From: Phycisphaerales bacterium
Lineage (GTDB): Bacteria; Planctomycetota; Phycisphaerae; Phycisphaerales; SM1A02
Assembly (NCBI GenBank): GCA_014238785.1
Contig: JABAAL010000034.1
Coordinates: 1-34,950, forward strand
Length of the DNA stretch: 34,950 nucleotides
Reading direction: 5' to 3'
This document shows, one piece after another, positions 1 through 8,025 of the stretch. The notes below the pieces were generated by a model. That model was not told the DNA's origin, made no database searches, and saw nothing but the letters and a program-made list of their open reading frames with translations. Numbering within the stretch: position 1 is the first letter of the stretch; every line of letters begins with the position of its first letter. Both the position numbers and the translations under genes were made by a program.

Positions 1-1058
1 ATAACTTCAATACGATCTGATTCTTTCAATGGCAGCGTTTCAAGCCCGTAGATCCTTGATGGCGAATTAGCGAATGCAGCAACAGCAGCAAGACAGAGCG
101 ATGCATCTGGGAATCCAGAAGCATCAAGATCGCCAAAACCTTTGACCGTACCTGTACCAGTAACTCTAATTCCATTATCGACCTCAATGACCTCGGCTCC
201 AATAGTTCCAAGCAAACGAATTGCTTCCATATCTGGCTGAAGCGAATCAAGCTTCAGCCCTTCAAGTGTCACCGACATATTTTTGTGAAGTGCTGCCACT
301 GCTGCGAAATAAATCGCTGAACTTGCATCTGGTTCGATTTCTAATTCTCGATGTGTTACACGCGTTTGCGGAACATAGATGGTTCGGATTTCTTCCGTTG
401 CGGCCTCATTCACATCAACCCCAAAAGTGCGAAGTACATTCACGGTCAAATCAATATACGTTGATGACGTAACTGGAGTTTTGCATGCAAGAGTAATCCC
501 GCCTTTAACAAATGGCGCGACTAACATCAGAGCAGAGATGAACTGACTCGATTTTGTTAAAGGAACATCCACGGATCCACCATGAAACGTCGAACCGTCA
601 ACTTCTACAGGCATCGTGTCGCCATCAAAGTTTGCCCCAAGCGATTCCATCATTGTCAATAACTCGCCAATCGGACGCGTACGCATCTTTCCATCACCAT
701 CAACGGTGACTGGCTCTTTGGCAAGTGCACCCGCCGCAATCATAAAACGTGATGGCGTACCGCCCGCGCCGAGGTTTACTACAGCGCCGTGTGGCGGTTT
801 TCCATCAACCCCATGTAATACAAGTTTTTTTGAATTCCACTTTACACCAACGCCAATTTTTGAAAATGCACTCGCTAATAGATTTGTGTCATCGCATTGC
901 AGCGGATTTTTCAAGACAGTTCGGCCAGCACCAAGAGAGCCCAACATAATAGCTCTGCCAGTCAAACTTTTTGAACCTGGAACTCGCAAGCTGCGGTGCC
1001 CAAACCGTTTCAAAACTGGAACCGACTCGGCAGTCGATCCTACTCTTTTTTTACTCAT
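1..1058 (-). CDS. aroA: 3-phosphoshikimate 1-carboxyvinyltransferase (EPSP synthase), 3' end cut off
   Basis: Joins shikimate-3-phosphate and phosphoenolpyruvate to give EPSP, the sixth step of the cytoplasmic shikimate pathway. I translated the minus strand from the ATG at 1058. About 352 codons are present; the C-terminus and stop lie beyond position 1. Family landmarks seen: an N-terminal GSKSLTGRA segment (substrate-binding region), NLGAGGTPSRFM ending near R104, DGDGKMRTRPIGEL, a KSSQFISAL segment and LKESDRIE close to the window edge. The loop that reads NAGTAMRP in E. coli reads GAGGTPSRF here, so the usual Pro is Phe; such variation occurs in divergent AroA proteins, and I draw no functional conclusion from it. 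It starts 9 bases after the groES-like stop, so the two genes probably share a transcript. Confidence 0.93.
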   Translation of the reverse strand, partial: MSKKRVGSTAESVPVLKRFGHRSLRVPGSKSLTGRAIMLGSLGAGRTVLKNPLQCDDTNLLASAFSKIGVGVKWNSKKLVLHGVDGKPPHGAVVNLGAGGTPSRFMIAAGALAKEPVTVDGDGKMRTRPIGELLTMMESLGANFDGDTMPVEVDGSTFHGGSVDVPLTKSSQFISALMLVAPFVKGGITLACKTPVTSSTYIDLTVNVLRTFGVDVNEAATEEIRTIYVPQTRVTHRELEIEPDASSAIYFAAVAALHKNMSVTLEGLKLDSLQPDMEAIRLLGTIGAEVIEVDNGIRVTGTGTVKGFGDLDASGFPDASLCLAAVAAFANSPSRIYGLETLPLKESDRIEV

Positions 1059-1067
1059 GATTGCAGC

Positions 1068-1388
1068 TCATGCGTCTCGCCTAAAAATTGCAACAACATC
1101 TTCAATCGGCACAACGAATAATCGGTTGTCCCCTTCAAAATCTACTGGAATGCTTTGCTTTGGATTGAACAGCACTTTGTCGTATTGCTGAATAGGGTAA
1201 TCAGGATTATTTTCAATTACAGAGCTTACCGTAACAATTCGGCCCGTTATAGTCGGAATTTCAATCTTGTCAGGCAAGTGAATCCCCACCTTGGTTATTT
1301 TTCGATCCTCATCCTTTCGGATTAGTACCCGTTCACCAATTGGTTCAACCGTCTCGAGGACATTCTTTTGTGTCTTTGTCTTTGCCAT
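1068..1388 (-). CDS. groS: GroES-like co-chaperonin (10 kDa family)
   Basis: Likely a cytoplasmic partner cap of a GroEL chaperonin. From the ATG at 1388 the product is 106 residues, close to the usual 95-105. Recognisable parts are PIGERVLIRKDED (the first strand, equivalent to LHDRVIVKR), GIHLPDKI (equivalent to the GIVLP mobile-loop edge), GRIVTVSS, YDKVLFNP and a C-terminal VVPIEDVVAIF. An upstream GTG at 1415 would add nine residues that do not fit the family, so the ATG is preferred. No clear Shine-Dalgarno sequence precedes it. No groEL is in the window; planctomycetes often carry several dispersed groES-like genes, so this may be an accessory copy. It is transcribed ahead of aroA with a 9-base gap. 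Confidence 0.8.
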   Translation of the reverse strand: MAKTKTQKNVLETVEPIGERVLIRKDEDRKITKVGIHLPDKIEIPTITGRIVTVSSVIENNPDYPIQQYDKVLFNPKQSIPVDFEGDNRLFVVPIEDVVAIFRRDA

Positions 1389-1722
1389 AGTTGTACATGA
1401 TATGTGCCTTCGCACTTATTCGCAAAACACTGCCTTTGGTAGTATTAATAAGTCGTGCCATCAAAACGCCCTAAATTCTTCCACAACTGGTTCTTCCTCG
1501 CCCTATCCATTGGAATCGTTGGATTATGCACCTCTTTTCTTCTTTTAGGATAGTTTGCCATCTTCCTTCTTAATAACGGCGAGTTTGAGTTAATTCCTCA
1601 GAGGTAATTAAAAATCGAATATTTGGTTTGAATAGTGGTTTTTTATGAAAGTAGAGAGTTTTTCCTTCCATAAGTAGCGGACAGTTGTATCATGAATACT
1701 CACCATTTATTTTGGAGAAACC
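1389..1722. other. Divergent intergenic region between groES-like gene and hppD
   Basis: This stretch of 334 bases must hold promoters for both the minus-strand groES-aroA pair and the plus-strand hppD-hmgA pair. I could not define a convincing -35/-10 pair. It contains GGAG at 1714-1717, the hppD ribosome-binding site, and one small plus-strand open frame with a membrane-helix-like product (1455-1553, listed separately). No hairpin terminator or long repeat was seen. Confidence 0.5.
1455..1553 (+). CDS. Possible small single-helix membrane protein (32 aa, GTG start)
   Basis: A 32-codon frame begins GTG and ends TAG. Its predicted product starts with a basic stretch (PSKRPK) followed by an aromatic and aliphatic run from about residue 8 to the end (WFFLALSIGIVGL and onward), as in a single-pass small membrane protein. 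There is no Shine-Dalgarno sequence, an in-frame TAA lies two codons before the GTG, and no homologue is recognised. The hydrophobic pattern is the only support, so chance is a serious alternative. Confidence 0.2.
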   Translation: MPSKRPKFFHNWFFLALSIGIVGLCTSFLLLG

Positions 1723-2907
1723 ATGACTACTGAAACTACCAAACAAGCCGAGGCAACCGCCGTCGAAGTGTTTTCGAATACGGACCCCCTTCACCTCATT
1801 GATGTTGATTATGTACGCCTGTACGTTGGGAACGCAAAACAATCGGCGTTCTACTACGCCTACGCTTTTGGCTTCCAAGTCAGTCAAATTGATGACCTCA
1901 CCACTGGTAACCGGATGGAAGCGTCGTACCTGCTCACGCAGGGCAATATTCGACTCATGCTCACGACCGGACTTTCAGCCGACCACCCCGCTCAGCGCCA
2001 TGTCAACATGTTCGGCGATGGTGTCAAAGACATCGCCTTTACTGTTTTTGACGCTGAAAAGGCATACAAACGAGCACTCGATAATGGCGCTGTTTCGGCG
2101 TACGAACCCTATACCGTTGGCGATGAAAACGGCAAGGTAACACGAGCTGGCATTAAGACCTACGGCGAAGTTATTCATACATTCGTTTCACGTACTGGTT
2201 GCTTTGGGTTACCAGAATTAAAACAAGGCGGCATAGTATTCCCAGGTTTTGAAATGCTCGAGCACCCTCTCAACCAATTCAACCTAGACAATCCATGCGG
2301 ATTAAAATTCCTTGACCACTGCGTTGGGAATGTAGCGCTTGGTGGAATGGATAAAGCCGTTGAATGGTATGAAAACGTTCTTGAGTTTTCAATGTTTAAA
2401 CACTTTGACGATGATGATATCTCGACAGAATATTCTGCTTTAATGTCAAAAGTTATGTCTTCGGGTGGCGGGCTCATCAAATTCCCAATCAACGAACCAG
2501 CCGAAGGAAAACGCAAAAGCCAGATTCAAGAATATCTCGATTGGCACAGTGACACTCCTGGCGTCCAGCACATGGCATTTAGAACAGACGATGCAATTCA
2601 TTCCATTGGAGAATTACGAAGGCGTGGTGTAAATTTCCTTCGCCTTCCAGACACGTATTACGAATTAGTTTGGGATCGCGTTGGCGATATCGAAGAAGAA
2701 AAGAAACTCATCCAAGAATTAGGCATTCTCGTCGATCGAGATGATCAAGGGTATTTATTGCAACTCTTTACACGCCCTGTGCAAGATCGGCCGACACTAT
2801 TCTTTGAAATCATCTGCCGTCGGGGGAGCCAGTCCTTTGGCAAAGGCAATTTCAAGGCACTTTTTGAAGCGCTTGAGTTAGAGCAAGAACGCCGCGGCAA
2901 CTTCTAA
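1723..2907 (+). CDS. hppD: 4-hydroxyphenylpyruvate dioxygenase
   Basis: Converts 4-hydroxyphenylpyruvate to homogentisate using Fe(II) and O2, the second step of tyrosine breakdown in the cytoplasm. The 394-residue length matches bacterial and animal HPPD. It has two vicinal-oxygen-chelate halves, the N-terminal one starting around residue 27 with DVDYVRLYVGNAKQSAFYY. The C-terminal half carries the iron ligands: H199 in LDHCVGNV, H283 in VQHMAFRTDD and E362 in LFFEIICRRG. All three are intact. The start ATG follows GGAG with a 5-base gap. hmgA begins 27 bases after the stop, so the two are surely co-transcribed. The paralogous hydroxymandelate synthase is the main alternative, but the adjacent homogentisate dioxygenase favours HPPD. 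Confidence 0.96.
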   Translation: MTTETTKQAEATAVEVFSNTDPLHLIDVDYVRLYVGNAKQSAFYYAYAFGFQVSQIDDLTTGNRMEASYLLTQGNIRLMLTTGLSADHPAQRHVNMFGDGVKDIAFTVFDAEKAYKRALDNGAVSAYEPYTVGDENGKVTRAGIKTYGEVIHTFVSRTGCFGLPELKQGGIVFPGFEMLEHPLNQFNLDNPCGLKFLDHCVGNVALGGMDKAVEWYENVLEFSMFKHFDDDDISTEYSALMSKVMSSGGGLIKFPINEPAEGKRKSQIQEYLDWHSDTPGVQHMAFRTDDAIHSIGELRRRGVNFLRLPDTYYELVWDRVGDIEEEKKLIQELGILVDRDDQGYLLQLFTRPVQDRPTLFFEIICRRGSQSFGKGNFKALFEALELEQERRGNF

Positions 2908-2934
2908 GTACATATCTGTTAAGGTACCGGCAAG

Positions 2935-4173
2935 ATGCCTTTCTATACAACACTCGGCAATATCCCTTCCAAACGACATATCCAATTCCGTAGACCAGAC
3001 GGAGAACTGTATTCCGAAGAAGTTTTTGGAACAGAAGGTTTCGTAGGACCTACATCGACGATGTACCACATCCATCCACCTACACAAGTATCTGGATGGA
3101 AGACACTGTATTCAACAAAAACTGAATATATTGAAACAGACATCATGCGGATGCGGCATCTCAAATCTATGGATATGAAACCACAAGGTGACCCTGTGAC
3201 AGGTCGAGTCGTTTTGTTTGGAAACGAAGATGTAGAAATGAGTATTTGTGTACCCAACGAAGAAATGACATACCACTATAAAAATGGGAGTGGTGATGAG
3301 TGCATCTTTGTTCACTGGGGATCTGGAACTGTTTTCACAAGTATGGGATCGCTTGCGTTTCATAAAAAAGATTACATCGTCATTCCAAAGGGCGTGACCT
3401 ATCGCATGGAATTCGATGATAAGCAAGAAGGTGACCCTCCAAATCGTTTTGTCTGTTTTGAAACGATGAACGCAAGTCACATCCTCCCACCACCACGATA
3501 TATTTCGAAAAAGACAAGTCAATTTCTAGAACACTCTCCCTATTGTGAGCGCGATTTACGACTCCCAACTTTGCCTCTCACGTTTGACGAACTTGGAGAA
3601 TTTGAAGTCCGAATAAAGGCACGAGATCGAGTGCATTCCTATATGTACGACTATCACCCCCTGGATATTGTCGGATGGGATGGGTGCTACTACCCGTATT
3701 GTTTTAACATTGACGACTTTTCCCCGATTGTTGGCAAACACCACATGCCTCCACCAACACATCAAACATTTGAAGGCCACAACTTTGTCATTTGTTCGTT
3801 CTGCCCTCGAGTGCTCGATTTTCATGAACTCGCTATCCCAGTGCCCTACCATCACAGCAACCTTGACAGCGACGAAGTGCTTTATTACGTTGAAGGCAAT
3901 TACAAGGCGCGAAAGGGAATTGAGTCTGGATCAATTAGTCTGCATCCACAAGGCATTCCCCACGGTCCACACCCCGGAACAATTGAGGGTTCCCTTGGCG
4001 CAAAGTGGACCGATGAACTTGCTGTTATGTGCGATACATTTAGGCCTCTACATCCAACCAAGGCAGCCCTTGGAATAGACGACGACGCATACCCTGCATC
4101 GTGGTCTGCTTGGAAACCAAAAAATGGCAACGGCGACAAAAACAACGAAGCTTCGCCACCAAACACTTGGTAA
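2935..4173 (+). CDS. hmgA: Homogentisate 1,2-dioxygenase
   Basis: Opens the homogentisate ring to maleylacetoacetate, the third step of tyrosine catabolism. The product is 412 residues, somewhat shorter than the human enzyme (445), as in the compact bacterial type. It is a cupin-fold protein; the ligand segment HHSNLDSDEVLYYVEG supplies H307 (or H306) and E314, and SLHPQGIPHGPHPG supplies H343, matching the H-E-H iron triad of the family by order and spacing. The opening segment with RPDGELYSEEVFG and YHIHPPTQV also fits. It follows hppD directly and is preceded only by a weak AAGG. Its 3' end faces fahA, 60 bases away on the other strand. Confidence 0.94.
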   Translation: MPFYTTLGNIPSKRHIQFRRPDGELYSEEVFGTEGFVGPTSTMYHIHPPTQVSGWKTLYSTKTEYIETDIMRMRHLKSMDMKPQGDPVTGRVVLFGNEDVEMSICVPNEEMTYHYKNGSGDECIFVHWGSGTVFTSMGSLAFHKKDYIVIPKGVTYRMEFDDKQEGDPPNRFVCFETMNASHILPPPRYISKKTSQFLEHSPYCERDLRLPTLPLTFDELGEFEVRIKARDRVHSYMYDYHPLDIVGWDGCYYPYCFNIDDFSPIVGKHHMPPPTHQTFEGHNFVICSFCPRVLDFHELAIPVPYHHSNLDSDEVLYYVEGNYKARKGIESGSISLHPQGIPHGPHPGTIEGSLGAKWTDELAVMCDTFRPLHPTKAALGIDDDAYPASWSAWKPKNGNGDKNNEASPPNTW

Positions 4174-4233
4174 TCCTTTCATTATCCCTAACGTACCAAC
4201 CAGCATTTCTATCTGTTTATTCGCCGCCGTGAA

Positions 4234-5496
4234 TTAATTGTGTGGCAGAATAATGCCAGCGCAGTCACCAAATCCAATTCGGGTTGCGCTGCCAGATTCG
4301 CACCACGCCTTAATAATGACTTCGTCGCCGTCTTGCAAGAATCGACGTTGCGTACCATCTGGCAAGTCAATTGGCTCTGTACCTCGCCAAGTATATTCGA
4401 GCAAGCATCCTCGGCTGTCTTTGGTTCCTCCACTGATAGTACCGCTACCAATGAGATCGCCGCTGTTCATCGGGCATCCCGTACTTGTGTGATGGGCGAG
4501 CATCTGTGCAAATGACCACGTTAAATTCGTCAGGGAACTTTTTGAAAGTTGAAGTGAATCTATTCCATCTTCACGCATTTTAGTAGAAGAAATTGAAACG
4601 CAACATTGAATATCCAAAACATCGTCCGTGACCGGTTTTAAATACTCCAAGATGTCTGGATCACCATCAAGTCGCGCAGGACCTTCTTCACGAAACGGTG
4701 CAAGTGCGTCGATCGTCACAATCCATGGACTAATACTTGAAGCGAAGTTTTTCGCGTTAAAAGGTCCAAGCGGTTGGTACTCCCATTTTTGTATATCACG
4801 GGCAGACCAATCGTTCAAAATAACAATCCCAAAAATGTGTTCCATCGCATCGTCCATTGGAATACGATCACCAATCGCGTTACCCGTACCGATGAACGCT
4901 CCAAACTCCAATTCATAATCGAGCAATTTACATGGAGCAAAAATAGGTGCGCTATCGTCTGGCTTTAATTGCCCCTGAGGCCTTCGAATATCTGTTCCAG
5001 AAATGACAACGCTGCTCGCCCTGCCGTGATAACCAACAGGCAAGTGTAAATAGTTTGGCATTAACGGGTCACCATCTGGCCTAAACATCTTGCCAACGTT
5101 CGTTGCGTGATTTCGCGCAGCATAAAAGTCTGTGTAATCACCAATTTGTGCAGGCATAACCAGCATCAATTCTGACAATGCACATAACACTTCAGGACAA
5201 GACTCGCCTATCAGCATTTCAAAGAGCGCATGTCGTACCTCTGTCCAATCTGCATGTCCAAGTGCCATAAATGCGTTCAAAGAATCGGACTGAAGAGCGC
5301 TCGCAATATCGTCTGCAAATTGCAATTTTCCAAGACCAATTGCTTCGCGTAGGACAACTGCTTGTTCGCCAATTGCAACGACTATTCCATGTTTACTACA
5401 GACACCCCAAGGGAGATTTTGAATCGGGAAGTCAATACGCCCGCTACCCATTTCTACCCAACTCATTGCAGACATATCGTGTGTATGGTCAATCAT
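4234..5496 (-). CDS. fahA: Fumarylacetoacetase
   Basis: Hydrolyses fumarylacetoacetate to fumarate and acetoacetate, the last step of tyrosine catabolism. At 420 residues it is the same length as the animal enzyme. It has the N-terminal SH3-like part and then the FAH barrel. Metal and catalytic positions are intact: D123 and H130 in DFYAARNHATNVG, E195 and E197 in LDYELEFGAFIG, D229 in NDWSARDIQKWEY and K249 in GPFNAKNF. The start ATG shares one base with the TAA stop of the preceding gene (TAATG at 5498-5494), so translation is probably coupled. It is the last gene of the long minus-strand run and converges on hmgA, so the pathway is split between two opposing transcripts. Confidence 0.96.
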   Translation of the reverse strand: MIDHTHDMSAMSWVEMGSGRIDFPIQNLPWGVCSKHGIVVAIGEQAVVLREAIGLGKLQFADDIASALQSDSLNAFMALGHADWTEVRHALFEMLIGESCPEVLCALSELMLVMPAQIGDYTDFYAARNHATNVGKMFRPDGDPLMPNYLHLPVGYHGRASSVVISGTDIRRPQGQLKPDDSAPIFAPCKLLDYELEFGAFIGTGNAIGDRIPMDDAMEHIFGIVILNDWSARDIQKWEYQPLGPFNAKNFASSISPWIVTIDALAPFREEGPARLDGDPDILEYLKPVTDDVLDIQCCVSISSTKMREDGIDSLQLSKSSLTNLTWSFAQMLAHHTSTGCPMNSGDLIGSGTISGGTKDSRGCLLEYTWRGTEPIDLPDGTQRRFLQDGDEVIIKAWCESGSATRIGFGDCAGIILPHN

Positions 5497-6377
5497 TATT
5501 CTGTTGACTCCTTAAGTAATCCCATATTTCGCAAATCCAACCGTGGATCATCAAATGAACAAGAACCCAGTGAATTAAATAATTCCGCACGAACTTGTTC
5601 TAACTCCGTTTCGTTATACATTGAGAGGTCAGGAGTATTGCTAAGTAGTATCTTTTCAACTTCCTCAATACTCACATTGCGCATACTTGCGGCTGCTGCG
5701 CCTTCCAAGACAGATAAGAAACCATATTCTTGTACACCCACCTTTTCGTTCTTATTTTGACATGGATGATGCATCCCTGCCGTGGCCTTAAAAGCCTGAC
5801 CCGCTACGGCGCAACTGTGAATAAACAGCGCCAATGCACTGCTTGATGGGTAGAGTTCTGGTGTTATTCCCCCAGTGCGTACTTTTGCGCCAGCAATCGC
5901 TCCCGAAAGACAAGCGATGAGTCCCCGAGGATCTTCGTCGATTGGTAACTCAATATAGGGAAACAAGTCATCGTGCAATAGTTCAAGAGATTTGTCGATT
6001 TCACTTGTAGAAGCGGCTTTAAACTCAACAACGTTTGCTACCGCGCCACAGTCAGATTCATTAAACGAAATAGTTTTCTGCAGCGCTGCTTCAAAGTTTG
6101 CATCGCTAGCAGGCGGTAGCAAAACGCTCAACTGCCACATCTCTTCATCCGCGGACGGAAGCAACTCTTTTGCACAACGCACGAACTCGTCTAAACGGTT
6201 TGCTGGAATAATTAACCGAGCAAGCATCCAACTGTCTTCCGATTGCAGATATGAAGCCCAGTTATCGACGACAGGTTGCATATCTAAACTAGCCGGCGGA
6301 TATAAACCAGCATAATCAAGGAGGCCCTCAAGACAGATTTCATCTTTTGTTGTAACTGCTGTTAAAATTTCAGGCAT
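5496..6377 (-). CDS. Conserved protein of unknown function coupled to fahA
   Basis: I do not recognise a named family. The product is about 293 residues from the ATG at 6377, or 301 from an ATG at 6401; the shorter start overlaps gltX by only 8 bases and is preferred. No signal peptide or membrane segment is seen, so it is probably cytoplasmic. Segments that look conserved are LLDYAGLYPPASLDM near the start, a central VEFKAAS, YIELPID, GAKVRTGG and FKATAGMHHP (numbered from 6401: E126, K128, E151, K173, R175, K205, H211, H212). The alternating strand-ending Glu, Lys and Arg positions and the Gly-rich ends resemble TIM-barrel aldolase-like or isomerase-like enzymes, which is inference only. 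Its stop overlaps the fahA start, so its job may lie in tyrosine breakdown; the gltX overlap upstream weakens that argument. Confidence 0.85.
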   Translation of the reverse strand: MPEILTAVTTKDEICLEGLLDYAGLYPPASLDMQPVVDNWASYLQSEDSWMLARLIIPANRLDEFVRCAKELLPSADEEMWQLSVLLPPASDANFEAALQKTISFNESDCGAVANVVEFKAASTSEIDKSLELLHDDLFPYIELPIDEDPRGLIACLSGAIAGAKVRTGGITPELYPSSSALALFIHSCAVAGQAFKATAGMHHPCQNKNEKVGVQEYGFLSVLEGAAAASMRNVSIEEVEKILLSNTPDLSMYNETELEQVRAELFNSLGSCSFDDPRLDLRNMGLLKESTE

Positions 6378-8025
6378 CGCAAGCACTCGCAAAGTGTTCA
6401 TGGCATCGTTTTAGCCGACAAATCGTTGAATCCTTGCCAAGTAGAACTAACGTGTCGCCGATTGGCGGACTCACAGGGCTGCCGGCAACTGCAATACGAA
6501 CTGGTTGCGCAATTTTTCCAAGACTGCCGTCGGCAAGTTTGTCTGCAAGTGCATGCAAACATCCATCGATCGATTCTGCATCCCACGTATCAAGTTGCAC
6601 AAGCGTTTCAATAATGACAGGCATACGTGACAAGCCACTCACTTCGCCCTTAAGCAATGCTTTTTTGACTGGCTTGGTATCGGGCCATGAAATCGATTGA
6701 TCTTCTTCAATCAGAAAAGACGAGGTGACCGTTGCATCACGAAACGTCTTTGACCGTTCATGATTTGCAGAAGCAAACAACGAAAATTTGTCAAGCGCTG
6801 CAAATGCTGGAGCATATTCTTGGCACCATGCGAGAAGTCGTTGTTCAAATTCTTCCGATGAAAGAACTTGCAGCGCATCTAAATTAAAAGCAAGCAATTT
6901 AACTCGATCAAACTTCGCCGGTGATTTTACGATACGGTCAAGTGAAAATTTCTCAACCAAAAACTCTGCGTTAAAATGTTCAATATCATTTCCAGGTGAC
7001 CAACCAAGTAAACAGAGATAATTCAAAAGCACTTCTGGCATATACCCCGCTTGTTTAAAATCTTCAACATTGATTTCGGGCAATTCAATGCCAAGGGCTA
7101 AAGCAAGAAGCGTTGCTTCATCCGTTCCAAGTTGGTTGTCCTTTGATGCTTGCCATCTATCCCAAGCATCTTGTGGTATAGATTCTGCCGGTGGCGAATC
7201 GATGCTGTTCTCTCGTACATATTTTCGAAGCGTTTTATCCTTGTCTCGCTTTGACATTTTCGACCCATCTGGATTAAAAATCAAGGAGATATGTGCGTAT
7301 GTTGGTCTATCGAACCCGAGAGCTTCTTGCAAAAGAGTATGTTTAAATGTATTGTTCAAATGCTCTTGACCTCGAAGCACATGTGTCACTTTCATAAGCG
7401 CATCGTCAACAACAACTGCAAAGTGATACGTTGGATACCCATCGCCTTTGAAAATCACAAAGTCATCCACTTCAGTACGCTGGACTGTCACATCGCCAAC
7501 AACGCAATCTGTCACTGTCAATGCCTCGCCATCTGGCACCTTAAACCGAACGACGCGTGGCTTGCCTTGCACTAAATATTGCTCAACGGTTTCGGGAGAC
7601 AGATCAAGAGATGCTCGGTTATACCGATACGGACGTTTTTCAGCACTAGCCTTTTTGCGTTCTTCATTCAACTCTTCAGGAGTTTCAAAGGCGTAGTATG
7701 CTGTTCCAGCATCTAGTAATCTTTGCAGTTGCTCTTTGTATATTTCTAATCGTTGGGATTGGTAGTAAGGTCCCTCGTCGCCACCCCCTGTGTTTTGGTA
7801 GGCTGGCCCCTCATCCCACAAGATGTTGAGCCATTTTAAATCTTCAAAAAAACCGGTTGTTGCTTGATCGCTTGATCGCTTTTGGTCAGTGTCTTCAATA
7901 CGAAGCAAAAACTTCCCGCCATTTGCTCGAGCAAATGCCCAGCAATAAATCGCTGTGCGTGCGCCGCCAACGTGCAAATGTCCCGTTGGGCTCGGCGCAA
8001 ATCTTGTTTTTACATCGGCGCTCAT
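6370..8025 (-). CDS. gltX: Glutamate--tRNA ligase with insertion after KMSKR
   Basis: Class I aminoacyl-tRNA synthetase that charges tRNA-Glu, possibly also tRNA-Gln if the indirect amidation route is used here. The HIGH-type signature is SPTGHLHVGG (H16 and H18) with RIEDTD following, and the second signature is KMSKR at residues 256-260. Catalytic-core segments such as HVLRGQEHLNNT and YMPEVLLNYLCLLGW are intact. The 551-residue length exceeds the usual 470-500, mainly because about 66 residues separate KMSKR from the GYLPE-like segment where about 12 are usual. Its start forms an ATGA overlap with the pssA stop (8025-8022), and its 3' end overlaps the unknown gene downstream. Confidence 0.96.
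   Translation of the reverse strand: MSADVKTRFAPSPTGHLHVGGARTAIYCWAFARANGGKFLLRIEDTDQKRSSDQATTGFFEDLKWLNILWDEGPAYQNTGGGDEGPYYQSQRLEIYKEQLQRLLDAGTAYYAFETPEELNEERKKASAEKRPYRYNRASLDLSPETVEQYLVQGKPRVVRFKVPDGEALTVTDCVVGDVTVQRTEVDDFVIFKGDGYPTYHFAVVVDDALMKVTHVLRGQEHLNNTFKHTLLQEALGFDRPTYAHISLIFNPDGSKMSKRDKDKTLRKYVRENSIDSPPAESIPQDAWDRWQASKDNQLGTDEATLLALALGIELPEINVEDFKQAGYMPEVLLNYLCLLGWSPGNDIEHFNAEFLVEKFSLDRIVKSPAKFDRVKLLAFNLDALQVLSSEEFEQRLLAWCQEYAPAFAALDKFSLFASANHERSKTFRDATVTSSFLIEEDQSISWPDTKPVKKALLKGEVSGLSRMPVIIETLVQLDTWDAESIDGCLHALADKLADGSLGKIAQPVRIAVAGSPVSPPIGDTLVLLGKDSTICRLKRCHEHFASACDA

Noticed and set aside
3112..3522. Open frame of about 136 codons antisense to hmgA.
   Set aside because: It lies wholly within a well-supported homogentisate dioxygenase gene and its translation has no recognisable domain; it is a shadow of the real gene.
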